Assembly: GCA_003223515.1 (NCBI GenBank)
Contig: QHVI01000011.1
Span: 52,436-116,435, forward strand
Direction of reading: 5' to 3'
Length of the DNA stretch: 64,000 bases
Source of the DNA: Candidatus Angelobacter sp. Gp1-AA117
Lineage (GTDB): Bacteria > Acidobacteriota > Terriglobia > Terriglobales > Acidobacteriaceae
The notes beneath the pieces were generated by a model. The model was not told where the DNA came from and did not search any database. It saw only the letters and a list, made by a program, of their open reading frames with translations. This document shows, in pieces, positions 32,612 through 42,913 of this stretch (positions are counted from its first letter, which is position 1; every line of letters starts with the position of its first letter). Both the position numbers and the translations under genes were made by a program.

Positions 32612-34411
32612 CTAAGAGCTTGTCTTCGCTTCCAATTCGGTCCAGCGGGCATAGAGATCGTCCACTGCTTTCTGCGCTTGCTCGAGTTCTACCTGGGCGT
32701 TGATGAGACGGGAAGCATCACTAGCGATTGCGGGGTCTTCGAATGCCGTACGCTTTTCCCGCAGCACCTGCTCAGCCTGCGCGATACGCTCTTCAATGGT
32801 TGAATACTCACGCGCTTCAATGTATGACAATTTCTTTCTTGAGGCTGCTTCCTGTGAGCGCGCGGCGGGAGCAGGCTTGGATTTCACTTTTTCGTCGCGC
32901 TGGCGCTCATCTTTCCAGGCTTCCCATTGCGAATAGTCGGCGAAGGCCTCCGCGCCGCCTTGTCCATCCAGGCCAAGCACTACGTTGGAAATGCGGTCGA
33001 GCATGTAGCGGTCATGGGTAACCAGCACCAGTGCGCCGGTGTATTCCAGAAGGCTTTCTTCCAGGATTTCCAATGTGGGAATATCGAGATCGTTCGTAGG
33101 TTCGTCCAGCAGCAGGACGTCAGCGGGTTGGAGCATAAGCTGCGCAATCAATACCCTGGCGCGTTCGCCTCCGGAAAGGCGGCCCACCGGCTGATTCAGT
33201 TGCTCCGAGCTAAAGAGGAAACGGGCCGCCCAGGAAGCAACATGAATCACGCGATCCTGGTAGATGATCGAATCACTTTCAGGGGCCAGTGCACGCTTTA
33301 AAGTCACATCAGGGTCGAGCACACGGTTCTGGTCAAAGTAGACAATGCGTAGAAAATCAGCCCGGCGGATAGTTCCGCCTGAGACCGGCAACTCACCGCG
33401 AAGAATACGCAGCAAGGTGGTTTTGCCGCTGCCGTTCGGACCCACAAGTCCAATGCGTTTACCTGCGGTGATGGTGAAATTCAGGTTGGAGAAGAGTGTG
33501 CGTCCGCCAAGCTCGCAGGCGACGGAATCAAGCTCGATCAGGCGCTTGGTTTTGCGGTCGGTTGCTGAAAAATCGATTTTCGCAGTAGCAGTGCGCGTTC
33601 GAGAATTCAGGTCAGCCAGTTCTGAGATCAACTGGTTGGCCTTATCAATACGGGATTTAGCCTTGGTAGTGCGGGCCTTGGGGCCACGGCGCAACCATTC
33701 GAGTTCTATATGAACGCGGTTCTCCAGCGCATCCTGCCGCCGGGCTTGCGCGTGCAGGAATTCTTCTTTCTTTTCGAGAAAGCTGCTGTAGTTGCCGGGC
33801 ACGCGCAGTAATCCATCGGGATAGGCGCGGTTCAGCTCCACCGTCTCATTGGCCACGTTTTCAAGAAAGTAGCGATCATGGCTGATGACCACGCAAGCGA
33901 AGCTGGCCGCTTGCAGCAATTCTTCCAGCCACTCAATGCCCTCAAGATCGAGATGGTTAGTAGGCTCGTCGAGCAGCAGCACATCCGGTTGCTGCACCAG
34001 CGCTTCGGCGATGGCCAGCCGCTTCTTCCAGCCGCCGGACAAGGATGCAGCCAAGGCATCAAAATTCTGGAAGCCTGCACGACCCAATGTTTCCAGCACC
34101 ACGCCAGCTTGTTCGCCCTCTGGGACGCCCGCTTGTGCGGCCGCCACGACGATGGATCTTACCGTCGCATCGGCGGGAAACTGCGACTCCTGGGCAACGT
34201 GGCTCATGCGTATATATTTGCGTGTGGCCACTTCGCCCGCATCAGGCTCGATGTGGCCGGAGAGTATGCCGAGAAGCGTCGATTTGCCGGAACCGTTGGG
34301 GCCGATCAGTCCGATACGGCTGCCTTCCGAGACAGTGAAGCTGATGTTTTCAAAAAGAGGGACGGCTCCGAATGATTTCGATAATCCCTGGACGTTGATG
34401 ATGGGCGGCAA
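32612..34411 (-). CDS. ABC-F family ATPase (Uup/EttA-like)
   Basis: 599 residues with two ABC domains. First: Walker A IGPNGSGKSTL at about 36-46, signature SLSGGWKKRLAIAEAL, Walker B LLLDEPTNHLDLEG. Second: VGPNGSGKTTL, RLSGGERARVLIAQL, LLLDEPTNDLD. A basic helical linker between the domains (about 230-290) and a C-terminal coiled coil (about 535-597, with EERIAQAEQVLREKRTAF) resemble Uup. ABC-F proteins bind ribosomes or DNA intermediates and lack membrane helices. The start is TTG, with a weak GAAGGA upstream; no better start is visible. Monocistronic. Confidence 0.92.
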   Translation of the reverse strand: MPPIINVQGLSKSFGAVPLFENISFTVSEGSRIGLIGPNGSGKSTLLGILSGHIEPDAGEVATRKYIRMSHVAQESQFPADATVRSIVVAAAQAGVPEGEQAGVVLETLGRAGFQNFDALAASLSGGWKKRLAIAEALVQQPDVLLLDEPTNHLDLEGIEWLEELLQAASFACVVISHDRYFLENVANETVELNRAYPDGLLRVPGNYSSFLEKKEEFLHAQARRQDALENRVHIELEWLRRGPKARTTKAKSRIDKANQLISELADLNSRTRTATAKIDFSATDRKTKRLIELDSVACELGGRTLFSNLNFTITAGKRIGLVGPNGSGKTTLLRILRGELPVSGGTIRRADFLRIVYFDQNRVLDPDVTLKRALAPESDSIIYQDRVIHVASWAARFLFSSEQLNQPVGRLSGGERARVLIAQLMLQPADVLLLDEPTNDLDIPTLEILEESLLEYTGALVLVTHDRYMLDRISNVVLGLDGQGGAEAFADYSQWEAWKDERQRDEKVKSKPAPAARSQEAASRKKLSYIEAREYSTIEERIAQAEQVLREKRTAFEDPAIASDASRLINAQVELEQAQKAVDDLYARWTELEAKTSS

Positions 34412-34449
34412 TGGCGGGCGATCCTTCTTCTGGAAGCTCTATCCAGTAG

Positions 34450-34490
34450 TTTTACCGCAAAGGACGCGAAGGGCGCAAAGCAAGCGCTCA
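34450..34490. repeat. Family A repeat near the ABC-F start
   Basis: ttaccgcaaaggacgcgaag then ggcgcaaagcaagcgctc, a 9-nt-period family A copy. Confidence 0.6.
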
Positions 34491-34501
34491 AAAACAAATA
34501 A

Positions 34502-34529
34502 CTGGTGCGTCCGGCATAAGGCGCACCAG
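34502..34529 (-). terminator. Hairpin downstream of the ADH/SRPBCC genes
   Basis: CTGGTGCG / CGCACCAG around a 12-nt loop; on the minus strand it is followed by TTATTTGTTTTTGA. It lies ~140 bp past the alcohol dehydrogenase stop and ahead of the ABC-F gene. Confidence 0.5.
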
Positions 34530-34625
34530 CTATGCTTTGGTGGGGGAATCGATGTGAAACCACTCGCTTGCCCAAAAACCGCGGGCTTCATCTTACATCT
34601 CAATACTCCTATGTTTAGGTTTTGG

Positions 34626-34669
34626 TTTTAATTTACCCAATCACCAATTTACCCATTTACCAAATCCAC
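34626..34669. repeat. Family D repeat (AATTTACCC/ATTTACC)
   Basis: taatttacccaatcaccaat then ttacccatttaccaaatcc, period 7-9 nt, same family as the arms at 28244-28333. Confidence 0.6.
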
Positions 34670-35869
34670 CTAGGCTGCTCTTGCTCCATCTTCCCAGGGC
34701 TTGAGGACAACCTTGGTGCAGTGATCCTGCTTATCGCGGAATATCTTGTACGCTTCCGGCCCCTGATCGATCGGCAGCCGATGGCTGATCACGAACGTGG
34801 GATCTATCTCGCCGCGCTGAATGCGTTCCAGCAAGGGTTTCATATAGCGCATCATGTGGGTCTGTCCGGTCTTCACCGTCAGGCCCTTGTTCATCAGCGA
34901 GCCCAGCGGAATCTTGTCAGCAAAGCCGCCATAGACGCCGGGAATGGACAGCGTCCCGCCCTTTCTGCAAGCGAGAATTGCCTGGCGCAGCACGTTGGGC
35001 CGCTCCGTGGAAAGACGCATGCCCTGCTTCACACGATCCACAATAAAGGGCAGCGTATGTCCGGAGGCCTCCAGGCCCACAGCATCCATGCACGAATCAG
35101 GACCACGGTTGCCGGTCAGGTCTTTGAGGAGTTGGACAACGTTATCCACCTCGTCATAGTTGATGGTCTCCGCGCCGCCTTGCTCGGCCATGCGCAAACG
35201 CTCAGGCACGTTATCGATGGCAATTACGCGCCCGGCGCCGAGCATGATGGCGCTGCGAATAGCAAACTGGCCAACCGGACCGCAGCCCCAGATGGCTATG
35301 GTGTCGCCGGGACGAATATTGCAGTTCTCCGCCGCCATGTATCCGGTGGGAAAAATGTCCGACAGAAAAACCACCTGCTCGTCGGTCAAGCCTTCGGGAA
35401 TTTTGAGAGGGCCGATATCAGCACAGGGCACACGCGCGTATTGCGCCTGGCCTCCGGCATAACCGCCGGTCATATGCGAATAGCCGAACAATCCTGAAGG
35501 CGAATAGCCGAAGAAGTTCTCGGCGATCCAGGCATTGGGGTTGGTGTTGTCGCAGCATGACCACAACTGCTGTTCGCAGAAGAAGCAATGACCGCAGGCA
35601 ATGGTGAACGGTATAACCACGCGGTCGCCGGCTTTCAGTTTCTCACGGCTGATGCCCGGGCCTACTTCAACTACCTCGCCCATGAATTCATGGCCCAGAA
35701 TGTCGCCCTGCTCCATGGTCGGAATATAACCGTCATACAAGTGCAGGTCTGAGCCGCAGATGCATGTACTGGTGATGCGAATGATGGCGTCCCGCGGGTT
35801 CAGTATCCTGGGTTCGGGAACGTCTTCCACTTTCATCTTCTCAACGCCCATCCAGCAAATTGCCTTCAT
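34670..35869 (-). CDS. Zinc-dependent alcohol dehydrogenase (formaldehyde-dehydrogenase-like)
   Basis: 399 residues, MDR superfamily. Catalytic zinc Cys in [14 protein letters not shown] and GHEF; structural zinc Cys in [14 protein letters not shown]. The NAD-binding Rossmann strand is [20 protein letters not shown] with IAIDN after it. The loop after the structural zinc and the [18 protein letters not shown] segment match glutathione-independent formaldehyde dehydrogenases rather than simple ADHs. Substrate probably an aldehyde or primary alcohol. Its start overlaps the SRPBCC gene's stop by 1 bp (TAATG). A frameshifted paralogue is at 57340-58531. Confidence 0.88.
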   Translation of the reverse strand: MKAICWMGVEKMKVEDVPEPRILNPRDAIIRITSTCICGSDLHLYDGYIPTMEQGDILGHEFMGEVVEVGPGISREKLKAGDRVVIPFTIACGHCFFCEQQLWSCCDNTNPNAWIAENFFGYSPSGLFGYSHMTGGYAGGQAQYARVPCADIGPLKIPEGLTDEQVVFLSDIFPTGYMAAENCNIRPGDTIAIWGCGPVGQFAIRSAIMLGAGRVIAIDNVPERLRMAEQGGAETINYDEVDNVVQLLKDLTGNRGPDSCMDAVGLEASGHTLPFIVDRVKQGMRLSTERPNVLRQAILACRKGGTLSIPGVYGGFADKIPLGSLMNKGLTVKTGQTHMMRYMKPLLERIQRGEIDPTFVISHRLPIDQGPEAYKIFRDKQDHCTKVVLKPWEDGARAA

Positions 35870-36663
35870 TACGCTCTCCTCTCTGCCGCGACGAATTCGC
35901 GCGCGGTGCTCTCTGTGGGTTTGCGTTTTTCCGGATATACGGCATGAATGGCCTTCACCAGTGTAGAGCGCGGCCCATGCGGCTGGCCTTCAATGGTGGG
36001 AATCTCCCCGGCCTCCAGCAGCGCTTTGAAGCGGCGCAGGTCTTCACGCAAGGCAAACTGCGGGTTTTTGCCCAGCATGGTTGCGAAGGCACGGCCAATA
36101 GCTCCGGCAGGTGGTTCGTAATCCATTACGGCGGTCACGATGGTGCCGCGTCCGCCGGGAGCGGTGTGAAACTCAACCGAACCGGTGTTGGACAAATCAG
36201 ATCCTGGCAAGGAGCGCCAGATGATCCACTCATCATTTTTTTCATCAACGATCTCGGCTTCCCATGTGACCTGGCGGCCAAGCGGACCAATGGCAGTCCA
36301 TTGCGACCGTCGGTCGCCCTTGACTGTTACCGATTCCAGATGGCGCATGAAAAGTGGAAGGTTTTCGAAATTCCGCCACATGCGATAGGCCTTATCAGGA
36401 GTGGTGTTCAGCGCAAAACTGGCTTGTGCATGGAACTTTGCGGGAGTTCCCGCGCCATTGGTGAAGTAGTGGGCGAGAAGTCCTCCGGTCAGGGCAAGCG
36501 CCACACCGGTTTTGGATTTTCTTGTAGCTGCCAACACAGCTAAAGCACCCGCGCCGGCGAGTGGCGCCCAGCGTTGCCATTGATTGGATTGAGATTGCGA
36601 TTGGGAAAGATTAGAGGGATGAAGACGTGGGTTGCTGAAGTGTTTCTCTCGAATCTGGTCCAT
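35869..36663 (-). CDS. SRPBCC-fold (START/polyketide-cyclase-like) membrane-anchored protein
   Basis: 264 residues. A hydrophobic region at about 32-70 ([31 protein letters not shown]) is followed by an SRPBCC domain (about 75-225): [78 protein letters not shown]. Such domains bind hydrophobic ligands. A low-complexity Ser/Gln stretch (SQSQSQSNQ) precedes the helix. It ends 1 bp into the dehydrogenase start, so translation is coupled. Function in the pair is unknown. Confidence 0.8.
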   Translation of the reverse strand: MDQIREKHFSNPRLHPSNLSQSQSQSNQWQRWAPLAGAGALAVLAATRKSKTGVALALTGGLLAHYFTNGAGTPAKFHAQASFALNTTPDKAYRMWRNFENLPLFMRHLESVTVKGDRRSQWTAIGPLGRQVTWEAEIVDEKNDEWIIWRSLPGSDLSNTGSVEFHTAPGGRGTIVTAVMDYEPPAGAIGRAFATMLGKNPQFALREDLRRFKALLEAGEIPTIEGQPHGPRSTLVKAIHAVYPEKRKPTESTAREFVAAERRA

Positions 36664-36870
36664 TCGACGTCCTCCTAATACCGAGTATAGACATCTGAAA
36701 AGGAATGAGAGCTTCTGGCACAGGTGGGCGCGGAAAATAAATTTTCTTCCGATGAGGCAACTTAAACACGTGCTCTACGCGATAATTTCGTCGTCATTCC
36801 TCAATGTTGGTTGTAATTCAGATGCTCTTTGCTCTTGGGTTTCTTAGCATCCTTTGCGGCGGCATGGCCG
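36664..36870. other. Spacer with no recognised feature
   Basis: 207 bp containing the SRPBCC gene's upstream region and the end of the ADOP gene; an AGGAGG-like ribosome site (CTCCT on the plus strand) sits next to the SRPBCC start. No gene. Confidence 0.4.
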
Positions 36871-39282
36871 CTATTCGCAGCGCAGAGCGATCAAGGGGTC
36901 CACTTGGGCGGCGCGGCGCGCTGGCACGTACCCAGCCAGAGCGGCGACCGCAATCATCAGTACCACGATGCTCATGAATGTGAACGGATCGTACTTGCTG
37001 ACCCCGAACAGCATGCTGGAGAACAATCGGGTTACGAGCAGGGCGACAGCAACCCCCGCCATCACTCCTATCCCGGTGACCTTGAGGGTCTGTGCCAGCA
37101 CCATTTGCAGAACATTCTGCTGGCTGGCCCCCAGAGCCATGCGGATGCCGATCTCCGGAATGCGCTGGGTCACCGAATAAGAGATAACGCCGTAAATACC
37201 GATGGAGGAGAGCACCAGGGCCAGTCCTGCAAACAGGCCTACAAGCACGAGATTGAACCGGGGTTCCGCCACGAAGTCGCTCAGCATCATCTCCATGGTC
37301 TTTATTTCAAACACAGCCTGCCCGCGGTCGAGCTGTGCCACTTCATGCCGAATGGCCGAAGCCAGTGCTGCAGGATTGCCGGTACTTCTTACGGCAATGG
37401 CCATTTCATCCTGCGGCATTTGCGCGAATGGAACATACACTCCGCCTTTGCTTTCATCCATGAGGGGTGAGCGGTGTTGTACTCCACCAACTACGCCAAC
37501 GATCTCGCGCCACTCTGCCTGTTTAGCGTTCCTGTTCAGGCTGATATGCCTGCCAATTGGACTTTCTCCGGGAAAGTAAGTCCGCGCTACTTTTTCGTCC
37601 ACAATGGCCACCAAGGGAGCAGTGCCAGTATCCGATTCAGTAAATGATCTGCCGGAAACCAGCGGGATACCCAGTGTGCTGAAATACTGGGGGCTGACGG
37701 TAGCAAAGAACGTGTGGGGATCAGGCTTGAGCAATTTGCCTTCGATCATAAAAGACCGTGTCCATCCGCCAACCAGCGGGAGTGAGGAAGCGATGGCCGC
37801 GTTTTTTACCTCTGGAAGAGCTGAGACCCTTTGCAGCAACTGCTGATGGAAGATGGTGATCTTCTCAGGGGTAGGATAGTGGTCTTTCTGGAGAGCGATA
37901 CGGGCGGTGAGCGTGTTGCTGGCGTTGAAGCCGGGGTTGGCATGGGTCACATGGAGGAAAGTGCGCATGACCAAACCTGCGATCACCAGCAACATGATGG
38001 CAACGGCTACTTCAAAGCCCATCAGGCCCTGCCGCAATCTCTCCCGTCCACGGGAGACGAGGGTACGGCCACCCTGGCTCAAAGACTCATTGAGTTGTCT
38101 TCCGGAAACATGAAGGGCGGGCGCCAGGCCGAAGAGCAATCCAGTAAGCATTGCCAATGCGAAGGTAAAGAGCAGAACATAAACATCAATGTTCACGCGG
38201 AACATGCTGGGCAATTTGGTGCTGGCATAGGCCAGCAGTGCGCCCAATCCCTGATACGCGACAAACAGCCCGGCTGCCCCTCCCATGACCGCGAGCAACA
38301 TGCTCTCGGTGAGCAACTGACGAATGATCCGGCTGCGGGAGGCCCCCAAAGCGGCACGCAATGCGATCTCCCGCTGGCGGGCCACGGCCCGGGAGAGCAG
38401 CAGGTTGGCGACATTGGCGCAGGCAATCAGCAATACCAGCCCTACGATGAACAGGAGCAGCAGCAGTTGAGTTCTCAATCCCTCCTGGCTCAACTGTGAA
38501 AGCGGAATACCGCCCACATGAAAACCGTATGCAGCCAGTTCCGGGATGTCATGGACGATCTCGGCGCTCAATCTGGCCATTTCTGCGTCAGCCTGTTTAA
38601 CACTCACGCCGGGCTTCAGCCGTCCAAACACGGAGAGGTACTCGGTTTGCTCCTTTGTCTCCTGCGGAGAAAAAGCAATCGGTGTCCATAAACTTGCTTC
38701 TGAAGGCATCTGAAATCCTTCAGGCATGACCCCAATGACTTCATAGTTCTGCCCATCCAGTCCAATCGACTTACCAAGAATGGCATGATCCGATCCATAG
38801 CGCTGTTTCCACAGGCCATAGCTCAGGATTACTTCCCTGTTTTTCCCAGGCTGGTCTTCTTCCGGCAAAAATGTGCGGCCAAGTTCAGGTGAGACGCTCA
38901 GTGTACGGAAAAAATCTGCTGAAACCATGATGGTATTCACGCGCTCAGGGTCACCCATACCGGTGAGGTTCTGTGGACTGCGAAAATCGGTGAATGCCGC
39001 AAGACTGTCGAAAGAGCTGAGATGGTCGTGGTAATAAAGATAACCGTAAGGAGAAACCGAGGCGCGGGGCAGATTCAGGCTGGGATAGGAATGGAATAGA
39101 GTCACGAGGCGGTCGGGCTGAGGATAAGGCAGCGGCCGCAGGACAACAGCATTGACTACGCTGAAGATGACCGTGTTGACGCCTATCCCCAGCGCCAGAG
39201 CAAGCACCGCAATCGCGGTAAAGCCGGGAGTCCGGGTGAGCATGCGAAAGGCGTAGCGGATGTCCTGAATAATTGTGTCCAT
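36871..39282 (-). CDS. ADOP-type ABC permease
   Basis: 803 residues, without the longer prefix of the 12.6-kb homologue. Starts [20 protein letters not shown] with [21 protein letters not shown] in the first helix; MacB periplasmic domain; FtsX helices around 270-420 ([22 protein letters not shown]); second periplasmic and FtsX unit ending [17 protein letters not shown]. It lies downstream of a MacA-like adaptor and an ATPase on the same strand, but a terminator and ~320 bp separate them. It has no ATPase domain of its own, so it could use that ATPase (inference). No PadR gene adjoins it. Confidence 0.9.
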   Translation of the reverse strand: MDTIIQDIRYAFRMLTRTPGFTAIAVLALALGIGVNTVIFSVVNAVVLRPLPYPQPDRLVTLFHSYPSLNLPRASVSPYGYLYYHDHLSSFDSLAAFTDFRSPQNLTGMGDPERVNTIMVSADFFRTLSVSPELGRTFLPEEDQPGKNREVILSYGLWKQRYGSDHAILGKSIGLDGQNYEVIGVMPEGFQMPSEASLWTPIAFSPQETKEQTEYLSVFGRLKPGVSVKQADAEMARLSAEIVHDIPELAAYGFHVGGIPLSQLSQEGLRTQLLLLLFIVGLVLLIACANVANLLLSRAVARQREIALRAALGASRSRIIRQLLTESMLLAVMGGAAGLFVAYQGLGALLAYASTKLPSMFRVNIDVYVLLFTFALAMLTGLLFGLAPALHVSGRQLNESLSQGGRTLVSRGRERLRQGLMGFEVAVAIMLLVIAGLVMRTFLHVTHANPGFNASNTLTARIALQKDHYPTPEKITIFHQQLLQRVSALPEVKNAAIASSLPLVGGWTRSFMIEGKLLKPDPHTFFATVSPQYFSTLGIPLVSGRSFTESDTGTAPLVAIVDEKVARTYFPGESPIGRHISLNRNAKQAEWREIVGVVGGVQHRSPLMDESKGGVYVPFAQMPQDEMAIAVRSTGNPAALASAIRHEVAQLDRGQAVFEIKTMEMMLSDFVAEPRFNLVLVGLFAGLALVLSSIGIYGVISYSVTQRIPEIGIRMALGASQQNVLQMVLAQTLKVTGIGVMAGVAVALLVTRLFSSMLFGVSKYDPFTFMSIVVLMIAVAALAGYVPARRAAQVDPLIALRCE

Positions 39283-39552
39283 GGCGAATCAGTTATGAGC
39301 GCTTAGCTATTGGCTTTGGCTCTTAGTCCTTCCTGCAGTTGGCACGTCTTACAGGTGTCAAAGGCATTTTTTGTGCCGAAGAGAAGAGCCTGCTAAGTAG
39401 TTGAAAATGGAGCGGATTCCGGGACGGGGGACAGGTGCGGCAGGAATCGGGTGTTCGGTAATGGGTGGAAATGTGCGGAAACGGACAGGAACCAGGGACT
39501 AACCGCAAAGGGCGCGAAGGACACAAAGGTAACAAAGAGTAGTCAAAAAACT
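39283..39552. repeat. Spacer with short-period repeats between permease and ATPase genes
   Basis: 39300-39330: TTGGCTTTGGCTCTTAG copies (7-nt family). 39497-39540: family A (taaccgcaaagggcgcgaag, then gacacaaaggtaacaaag). 39410-39490: gggacaggaatcgggtgttc style run, unassigned. No gene. Confidence 0.55.
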
Positions 39553-39579
39553 TCAGGGCACGAAGTATTCGTGCCCTGA
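39553..39579 (-). terminator. Intrinsic terminator after the ATPase gene
   Basis: 12-bp stem TCAGGGCACGAA / TTCGTGCCCTGA with loop GTA (plus-strand sense); on the minus strand it is followed by AGTTTTTTG. It ends the adaptor-ATPase transcript 25 bp past the ATPase stop. Confidence 0.88.
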
Positions 39580-39603
39580 GAGAAAATTCCCTGGTGGCGA
39601 GTT

Positions 39604-40323
39604 TTAGACCATCTCTGCGGTCTGGCGCGCGCCTTCTATTTCCTCGACAACTTTGCCGTCGAAGAGGTGAATCTGGCGATCAGCATGCTTGGCAAAACGC
39701 GGATCATGGGTCACCATGCAAATGGTAGCGCCTTCACGATGCAGTTGCTGCAGCAGATCCATCACGGCTTCGCCATTGCGGGAATCGAGGTTTCCGGTAG
39801 GCTCGTCCGCGAGCAGGATGGAAGGAGAACCGGCCAATGCGCGGGCCACAGCGACACGTTGCTGTTGACCGCCGGAGAGCTGTGAAGGATAGTGCCGCAT
39901 ACGGTGCGCCATCCCGACTTTCTCAAGCGCCTCCTGTACGCGCTTCTTGCGCTCCGGTGACGACATGGAGCGATAGGTCAACGGCAGCTCAACATTTTCG
40001 TAGACGTTGAGATCGCCAATCAGGTTGAAGCTCTGGAAGATGAAGCCGATTTCCTGATTGCGAATGCGGGCACGCTCGGAGAAATCGAGTCCCTGAACGG
40101 CCTTGGAATTCAGGATGTAAGTGCCATCAGTGGGCGAATCGAGCAGACCGACGATGGAAAGCAAGGTCGACTTGCCGCAGCCTGACGGACCGGCGATAGA
40201 GACATACTCGCCTTTTTTGATGTCCAGGTGGATGCCTGACAGTGCATGTGTCTCTACCTCGTCGGTATAGAACACCTTGGTGACGTTCGCTAATTTAATG
40301 AGCGGCTCTCCCACGGATGGCAC
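39604..40323 (-). CDS. ABC transporter ATPase, MacB/LolD type
   Basis: 239 residues, one complete ABC domain: Walker A GPSGCGKSTLLSIVG, Q-loop FQSFNLIGDL, signature QLSGGQQQRVAVARALAG, Walker B ILLADEPTGNLD, and the H-loop VTHDPRFAKHAD. The subfamily drives MacB-like permeases that act on periplasmic substrates. GTG start with AGGAG 10 bp upstream. It is downstream of the adaptor gene (125-bp gap) and before a terminator, so the pair is probably transcribed together; the permease gene at 36871-39282 is a candidate partner. Confidence 0.92.
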   Translation of the reverse strand: MPSVGEPLIKLANVTKVFYTDEVETHALSGIHLDIKKGEYVSIAGPSGCGKSTLLSIVGLLDSPTDGTYILNSKAVQGLDFSERARIRNQEIGFIFQSFNLIGDLNVYENVELPLTYRSMSSPERKKRVQEALEKVGMAHRMRHYPSQLSGGQQQRVAVARALAGSPSILLADEPTGNLDSRNGEAVMDLLQQLHREGATICMVTHDPRFAKHADRQIHLFDGKVVEEIEGARQTAEMV

Positions 40324-40448
40324 GTTGTTATTCTCCTGATAAGTATCTTTGACGGTTTAAATTCTCTTTGGTACCGAAATTATTACGCAATCTTGCCACA
40401 GATGTTCAGAAAATTACACAAAAACTTCTTCTATTTCCGAAACCGGTA

Positions 40449-41711
40449 CTATTCTATGCGGACCCGGTCTGTACCGTCGAAGCGGGACATGTCGGACAGA
40501 ATGACCTTATCCCCTTCCTTCAGCCCACGGACGATCTCGATATTGGTCACAGAGCCGCGCCCCAGTTCTACTGACACACGCTGCGCCCTCTTGCCCTCGG
40601 GATCGATCTTGAACATTCCTACAGTGCTCTTTTCCTGGCCGAATGCCGGACGTCCCACATAGAGTACATCGGTCAGGCGTTCCAGGGTAATCGTGCCGTC
40701 CACGCTTAGATCAGGACGCACGCCCTTGGGCAGTTCGCCTTCCAGCTTCACGTCCACTGTAACGGTGCCGTTCTGCACGGAGGGATCAATACGCATCACC
40801 GATCCGGTAATTACGCCGTTGTGCGTATCAACTTCAGCAGCCTGTCCAAGCTGGATGTCTTTCGCCTGAGTTTCCGGAACCTTCAACTCAGCCTTGAGGT
40901 GTTCCGGCTGCACCACTTTTGCCAGAATCGTTCCGGCAACCACGCGCTGGCCCACCTGCACCGGCATCTCCTGAAGCACACCACTGATTCCGGCCTTTAC
41001 CTTCAAGTCTTCAAGGTGCTTGTGTTTGAGTTGTGCGAGCGCCCGTACCTGATCAATCTTGGCCTGCTGCACATCAAGCTGGGTCTGGATTGCCTTGGTA
41101 TTCATGGCAATCCGGTCCTGCTCAATCTGGTTGCGCGTTGCCAACTCCTGCGCTTTACCCTGCGAGGTCTTCCACGCCTGATCGGAGAGAACACCAATCT
41201 TTACCAACTCTTTGTTAGAGTCTGCGGTTCTTCTGGCATCGTCATAATCAGCGTTGACGGTAGCCGCTCCAGCCTTCTGGGTCAGCAGATCGCCCTGAAG
41301 CTTTACTTGAAGGTTCTTATAGTCGGCTTCGGCACCTTTCACCTGCAGATCCGCGTCAGTCGCTTCCTGCTCCACCTGAGGATTGGAAAGCTCCATGATA
41401 GACGTGTCAGGCTTTACCGGTGTGCCGGGAAGGACAAGAATGCGCTCCACCCGCACATCAGTCTCAGCCGAAATCACGCGAATGTCCTCAGGAATAGGCA
41501 CCAGCGAACCTAACCCACGCACCTGGCGCAGCATGGAGCCGCGTTTGACCACATCCGGCCAGATGGTTGTGCCTTCTACTGTCGGGTCTGCCGGCTTCAA
41601 CCGGCTGACGCCCAGAGTGATACCGAGTATGACGATTCCTGCCACAACCCCAAGCAGTATCTGCTTGCGGCGTTTGCGCCTCTTCACTGATTCATCGCGA
41701 ACTATATCCAT
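40449..41711 (-). CDS. MacA-like periplasmic adaptor (HlyD family)
   Basis: 420 residues. Basic N-terminus (VKRRKRRKQ), one membrane helix (about 18-36, LLGVVAGIVILGITLGVS), then beta-barrel/lipoyl half-motifs and a long alpha-helical hairpin (about 115-235), then the return lipoyl strand (KVKAGISGVLQEMPVQVGQRVVAG) and a beta-barrel domain. Such adaptors link an inner-membrane ABC exporter to an outer-membrane channel. It begins the unit with the ATPase gene. Confidence 0.88.
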   Translation of the reverse strand: MDIVRDESVKRRKRRKQILLGVVAGIVILGITLGVSRLKPADPTVEGTTIWPDVVKRGSMLRQVRGLGSLVPIPEDIRVISAETDVRVERILVLPGTPVKPDTSIMELSNPQVEQEATDADLQVKGAEADYKNLQVKLQGDLLTQKAGAATVNADYDDARRTADSNKELVKIGVLSDQAWKTSQGKAQELATRNQIEQDRIAMNTKAIQTQLDVQQAKIDQVRALAQLKHKHLEDLKVKAGISGVLQEMPVQVGQRVVAGTILAKVVQPEHLKAELKVPETQAKDIQLGQAAEVDTHNGVITGSVMRIDPSVQNGTVTVDVKLEGELPKGVRPDLSVDGTITLERLTDVLYVGRPAFGQEKSTVGMFKIDPEGKRAQRVSVELGRGSVTNIEIVRGLKEGDKVILSDMSRFDGTDRVRIE

Positions 41712-41761
41712 AGCAAGAATGATATTCGCACACCGGTTGCCAAACCTGATACTCTCTTAAG

Positions 41762-41980
41762 TGCTTGATTCCAGAAGAAGAATGAGCTTATTCCCGGCCG
41801 TCCGGAAGCCCCGACTGTTCATTCGTGAAAACAACTGTTCGGAATTGAACAACCGCCGGGAATTAAGAAAGGGCCTAAGGGTCCGAAATTTGTTTGCGAT
41901 TCTTAAGCGCGGACCGGCTCACGAAGTGCATTCGTAGGGTTAGACCTTCCATAATTATACGGGGTTAGCGGCCAAGTCTT
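41762..41980. other. Divergent spacer between the adaptor and HDAC-like genes
   Basis: About 220 bp without a gene. TGTTC-6 nt-GAACA at 41836-41851 is a small inverted repeat that could be an operator. TATAAT at 41980-41985, on the plus strand, leads into the duplicated 18-mer described next; no strong -35 is seen. Confidence 0.35.
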
Positions 41981-42016
41981 ATAATCTGGGACAGGCGCAT
42001 AATCTGGGACAGGCGC
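41981..42016 (+). promoter_or_regulatory. Perfect 18-bp tandem duplication abutting the HDAC-like start
   Basis: ATAATCTGGGACAGGCGC occurs twice back to back, and the second copy ends exactly at the ATG. Each copy gives a GGGACAGG segment as a possible ribosome site and lies just after TATAAT or CATAAT. It is either a promoter/leader duplication or slippage product. Confidence 0.5.
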
Positions 42017-42913
42017 ATGGCGAAAGCCCTCTTCTATACCGGCCAATACAGCATCTCGCTTCCTGAAGGACATAAATTTCCCCATCAGAAATATGCGATG
42101 GTGCGTGGTTTTCTAGCGGAAGAGGGGTCGTTTGAACTCAAACCGGCGCCGCTCGCGAAGCAGAATGTTATTGAGTTAGCTCATCATCCGGATTACGTAA
42201 GCCAATTCCTTTCCGGCGCCTTACCGGCCTCAGCCATTCGGCGCATCGGATTTCCCTGGTCAGAGATGCTGGTGAAGCGTTCTCTTGCCTCCGTGGGAGG
42301 AACCCTGAGCGCCGCGGTTGCAGCTCTGGATACCGGGTGGGGTGTCACCCTCGGCGGAGGCACGCACCATGCCCTGCATGGGGAAGGCGCAGGCTTTTGT
42401 GTCTTCAATGATATTGCCGTCGCCATTCAGTATCTGCGCTCTGTCGGACGCATCCGCCGCGCCGCCGTGATCGACCTTGACGTTCACCAGGGTGACGGCA
42501 CCGCAGAGATTTTCTCCGGAGAGCCTGATGTTTTCACTCTCTCGATTCACTGCCGCAGCAACTTCCCATTCCGCAAACAGCGCAGCACCGTGGATATCGA
42601 CCTGCCCGATAAGGTGGCGGATGAAGAATACCTGCGCTGGGTGGATCAGATTCTTCCGGAAGTTCTGGCATTTCAGCCGGAGATCATCTTCTACCAGTCA
42701 GGAGTTGATGCGCTCTATTCTGACGCGCTGGGACATCTCTCGCTCACACATGCCGGCCTGGAAGAGCGCGACCGTCGCGTAATGCAGACAGCCCGCGCGA
42801 GTGGCATTCCTCTGGTGCTCACCTTGGGCGGTGGATATTCCAAGCCGATTGAATTGAGCGTGCAGGCGCATGTGAATACCTACCGGATGATGCACAAAGC
42901 ATTCAGTTCTTAA
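42017..42913 (+). CDS. Histone-deacetylase-family hydrolase (acetoin/polyamine deacetylase-like)
   Basis: 298 residues. The family core is complete: GGGTHHALHGEGAGFCVFND with the paired catalytic His, DLDVHQGDGTAEIF with the zinc Asp and His, QSGVDALYSDALG with the third zinc Asp, and LGGGYSKP near the end. Members deacetylate lysine side chains, acetylpolyamines or acetoin-system proteins; the substrate is not determined. Length is typical. It stands alone ahead of the amidase gene, separated by a hairpin repeat. The leader is a tandem 18-bp duplication. Confidence 0.9.
   Translation: MAKALFYTGQYSISLPEGHKFPHQKYAMVRGFLAEEGSFELKPAPLAKQNVIELAHHPDYVSQFLSGALPASAIRRIGFPWSEMLVKRSLASVGGTLSAAVAALDTGWGVTLGGGTHHALHGEGAGFCVFNDIAVAIQYLRSVGRIRRAAVIDLDVHQGDGTAEIFSGEPDVFTLSIHCRSNFPFRKQRSTVDIDLPDKVADEEYLRWVDQILPEVLAFQPEIIFYQSGVDALYSDALGHLSLTHAGLEERDRRVMQTARASGIPLVLTLGGGYSKPIELSVQAHVNTYRMMHKAFSS

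Noticed and set aside
32333..32803. 156-codon plus-strand frame
   Set aside because: Begins in a family B repeat, mixes TM-like residues with repeat-derived codons and overlaps the ABC-F coding end.
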